From Atrichornis clamosus (taxonomy: Eukaryota; Chordata; Aves; Passeriformes; Menuridae), in contig WBMZ01011561.1 of the NCBI GenBank assembly GCA_013400975.1, positions 1 to 64,000 of the forward strand: a stretch of 64,000 nt of DNA, in the 5' to 3' direction. The notes beneath the pieces are model-generated. The model had not been told where the DNA came from and did not search any database. It worked only from the letters and a program-made list of their open reading frames with translations. Within the stretch, counting starts at the first letter, position 1, and each line of letters begins with the position of its first letter. A program made the position numbers and the translations under genes. This document shows positions 60,791 through 64,000 of the stretch, piece by piece.

Positions 60791-62987
60791 CAGGCACAGC
60801 AGTGCTCACATGAAGGAGATTTCCAAACCCATTTTTCTGTCTCATTGGCGCAGCTAAATAGTTCAATAGATTCATTTGGAATTTTAATATTTCTTTGTTC
60901 AGCGAGCCTCAGTGATTTTTTTTTTTTAATCTGAACTATAGAGACGTGATGAAAAAGAAAGTGGTTTTGACTCGATTTTTAAATGAAATGTCTTGGTGAA
61001 AAGATGGCTCTGCTGAAAGCAATGCATAAGCTTTCATTGATGTCTATGAGCTGAAATTTCACTTGATTACTTTTCCTATTTAAACACATTCCTTCTTTAA
61101 TGAAATACATTTACATCTATAACATTTGAGACAGACAATTCTAAGGCTTTATCTTTCTGTAGAATCTTTAAACTTGAGTTGAAGAGTTGAAAGCAAATCA
61201 GAAATAATAACCAGACATTTATGCTTTCCACTCAAGAGACTGTGCAGAAATGCATTGCTGTCGTTTTTCTGTTTCCCTTCCTTTTCCAATACACAAAACA
61301 TTTCATCCATCAGTAGCTACTGATTCAAAGCCTCAAAGACTCCATAAATCCTGGATTATCTCTGCAGTCTCTATTAAGAAAGAAAATATTTGAGGTATGA
61401 CCCCTTTCTTCTTAAATTTCCTACTGAAAGCACAAATAGCTAATCATATCAGTAGAATTAAAGTGATGGAATTAATAGCACCAGAAGAATTATCAGCAGG
61501 TATTATGGTCCAGCTTCAAACTGGATCTGTTAGTTTTGTTTTTCCCTCCTACCTATTCTGTTTTAAGGGGTTTTAGGTAAAGGAATACTCATTATAATGT
61601 GCTCATTGGCAATTACTAAGCCTCTCATGGATTTATAGAATAAATTACAAAATTACGTAGAAAACCGAGATACTGCAGAAAGCCAAGACACTGTGGAAAA
61701 AAAAAAAAGCATTTATGGCTTTAATATTACTATTAGTTTGAATTAGGTCACATCAGGAACTGATGTAGTACTCAGTACACAGGTTTTTTTTCAAAAAAGT
61801 AAACTGAGGGATAGAATAGGTGAGGACGCACAGAAAAAGGAGGGTCCTCTGTAAATTTTTGAGATTACTGCTTAGCTGGTGTTTTCCTGGATACTTTATC
61901 CTGGACTTCCAGCAGCTCCGTCCTAGACAGCACACACCGAAAGCTGCCAGAGCAACACCACTCTGTGTTTGACATAGTGACTGTGAGACCTTGGCATGGG
62001 ACTTGGCTGAGAAGTACCCAGGTTAGCAGTTTGCCTGAGCATTACATTTCTGCCCTTACACTTTATCTGAAAACCTCTGTTTAAGTAGGAATACTAATGC
62101 AAACGTTTCCTATCCTTGCTGGCCCATCACAATGGGTTTTCATATTGAAGGTAAAGTGATGAAGGGAGGAAGGAGTTCAGATTTTGAGCTTCCTAAGTGA
62201 TTTTATTTCGATTCAAATCAGACATCACTTTTGACCAGGTGGAACTTGGTGGAACTACCTTGTCATAAATTGTTTTGCTGTTAAATTCATAGTTGCATTC
62301 TTGGGAAACTAGATATACTGCTTGACTACTAGGCAGCTAAACTGCAGATGAATTGTGTAGCTTCTGCAGCCTTCCCATCAAGGAAATCTGGGGAGACTGA
62401 CACTTGTAAAGTGGGATTTGGAGTACCTCCCATGGACCAAAGTGGGATGGTCTGAACAAACACAGCTGTACCTTTGGAAAAATGGATCTGAAAATACTCG
62501 AGTGAGCCATGCTGTCCCAAAACTTTTGATTACCAAATCTGTCTTTCCATGACCCACCACCACAGTGATTTACTTTTACTGTTGTGAAACCACAGCTCAT
62601 GAAGATGAGCATACGTGTTGTGGGAATTAATCATAGGAGGCATGTTACAGTCCCAGAATTTCCCTTCACTACACTTGGTAAGGGGATGACCCTCACCATG
62701 GTACCCTGGAGACATGGAAACAGTCACAACTGAGTGTGTCCTGCATGTAAAGGCACAAAGCAAGTCAATACATTTTATTCTGTGACAAATTATAAGACCT
62801 AAGGCTTCCTTGGGCTTAATGTATTGTCAATCCACTTTTGAGGGTTTTGATTTCATCCCTTGCTGTTAATTTTTATTCACCATAAACACCATGGTGACTC
62901 CTTTCAATACAAATGCAATTCTGCCGTGTTTGATTTGGTTTTTTTCCATGAAAACTGCATAGATGAATTTGAATTTAAAAATAAGGA

Positions 62988-63272
62988 TAGAATCATAGAA
63001 TCACAAAATGGTTTGGGTTGGAAGAGACCTTAAAGATCATCTAGTTCTACCCCCAATGCATAGGCAGGGACACCTTCCTCTAGACCAAGTTGCTCAGGGC
63101 CCCATCCCACATGGCCCTGAATGTTTCTAGACACAGGGCAGACATAATTTCTCTGGGCAACCTGTTCCCATGATTTAGCACCCTCCTAGTAAAGAATTTC
63201 TTCTTAATATCTAATCTAAACCTTCCTTCTGTCAGTTTGAAGCCAATTGCTCTTTGTTCTGTCACTCCTTGG
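62988..63272 (-). mobile_element. CR1 LINE 3' end, about 285 bp, minus strand
   Basis: It begins with the reversed terminus TAGAATCATAGAATCACAAA, then TGGTTTGGGTTGGAAGAGAC and GACCTTAAAGATCATCTAGT, and reaches the block TAATATCTAATCTAAACCTT near 63210. It is 5'-truncated. The right limit is placed where similarity stops, near CTGTCACTCC. Confidence 0.93.
63080..63272 (-). pseudogene. Remnant of CR1 ORF2 C-terminus
   Basis: A minus-strand frame carries GRFRLDIKKKFFTRRVLNHG followed by NRLPREI, the usual end of the CR1 ORF2 protein. The frame continues rightward into unrelated flanking sequence, where an ATG happens to occur at about 63307. It is a dead fragment. Confidence 0.7.
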
Positions 63273-64000
63273 CCTTCTGGATGGTGGAGCGTGGCGGAGG
63301 GAGTCATCAGGTGGCGTCACAGGTTTCCGTGTGAATTGTTTGAATTTTTCTTGTACCCTCTGTCATTAGTTTAGTAGTGTTACTATTCATTACCTTTTGT
63401 GCCTCTAATTCTCCTATCCAGCCTTTTGCAGAGGGGAGTGAGAGGGAGAAAGGTGAGTGAGTGAATGGCACAAGGTTTGGAGTGATTCAGTAGGAACACA
63501 CATTGAGGAATACCATTGCTAAACTATGACAGCCTGTGGGAAAGCTGTGTGATTTCTTATTTTTTTCCCCTCTGGGAAATTGAGGAAGCTTAAAATTCTC
63601 TTTCCTCCAGCATTATACTAATAGACAGTTGTCTGTGAAAGAACACCCACCAAGGCAAGGAAAAATAGTGTGAATACATTTCATGTGGTGGACGAGTATT
63701 TGTGGAAACACCTTCAAAATATTTATTTCTTTCTTCAGAAGTACTGTTTTTTAATGGATAATAAAATTTATTAGTAGAAAATATGAAAAAAGTATAGCCA
63801 CAAAAAGCACTATTATTTTGTGTGGTTTGGCTTCATAAGTTTGATTTTTCCTTTGTATCTGCTTCCTGATTATTATTTTTCTATTACTGATGATAAAAGT
63901 AAAGGAGCTGGAATAACTCTTTATCTGAACTCATGCTTTTACTGAACACATTTCTATGTAAGATTTAAAATATCATAGAAGTGAAGGTATTTTTAATGTT
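63273..64000. other. Unique noncoding end of window
   Basis: No gene is seen. A short island at about 63273-63331 is clearly less AT-rich (ATGGTGGAGCGTGGCGGAGG and GGTGGCGTCACAGG). The rest returns to AT-rich DNA without recognisable repeats. Confidence 0.5.

Larger units (their letters stand above)
58288..62987. other. Unique AT-rich noncoding stretch, about 4.7 kb
   Basis: No gene can be supported. Items present are a three-copy 12-mer at 58609-58668, an A-run at 58692-58705, an ATT repeat at 59022-59046, a CAAAA tract at 60622-60645, a CTCF-like site at 60776-60790 and an A-run at 61697-61708. At 62329-62763 several overlapping minus-strand frames lie in a less AT-rich patch with no recognisable family. 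Confidence 0.5.

Noticed and set aside
1..64000. CRISPR arrays, operons, riboswitches, tRNA or rRNA genes
   Set aside because: No regularly spaced repeats, no compact gene runs, and no intact cloverleaf or rRNA core sequence were seen. The repeat content is that of a bird.

Overview
The window looks like a bird genome, probably a passerine or close relative. The evidence is the repeat content. I recognise 17 pieces of CR1, the LINE that dominates avian genomes. There is also one internally deleted copy that I match to the long terminal repeat of an avian ERVL-type endogenous retrovirus, and one short element that looks like a SINE with a tRNA-Ile-derived head and a CR1 tail (the TguSINE1 type known from zebra finch). 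The DNA is AT-rich throughout, with many T/A homopolymers and a few short microsatellites. No bacterial feature (operon, Shine-Dalgarno site, CRISPR array, IS element) is present. Family assignments come from remembered consensus sequences, not from a database search.

I find no protein-coding exon, RNA gene or promoter that I can support. Open frames are short, and the longest ones lie antisense to, or inside, repeats. The only protein-like signal is the decayed C-terminal end of the CR1 ORF2 protein inside several CR1 copies. The window is therefore best read as intergenic or deep intronic sequence.

Layout: 1-9.6 kb is unique AT-rich DNA with minus-strand CR1 copies at 2864 and 7182. From 9.6 to 14.3 kb there are three plus-strand CR1 pieces, the first being the longest in the window at about 740 bp. 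From 14.3 to 27.1 kb there is mostly unique DNA with CR1 at 19771 and 20299, a back-to-back opposed CR1 pair at 23548-23790, and a CR1 with a GAATA-repeat tail at 26639. From 27 to 36 kb lie a perfect 17-bp hairpin (30685), the ERVL LTR remnant (31563), a mosaic of old CR1 fragments (32490-32925), a long old CR1 (34866) and an unclassified segment with a 24-bp duplication (35561). From 36 to 53 kb there are CR1 (40336), the SINE (42485), CR1 (45998) and long unique stretches that may hold conserved noncoding elements. From 53 to 64 kb there are short CR1 3' ends (52878, 58136), a CTCF-like site (60776) and a CR1 (62988).

No genes work together here. The main content is a record of retrotransposon insertion and decay of different ages. 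The most interesting items are the chimeric SINE, the opposed CR1 pair, the hairpin, and two T-runs that appear to have grown from short T-runs inside CR1 copies. No new coding system was found.
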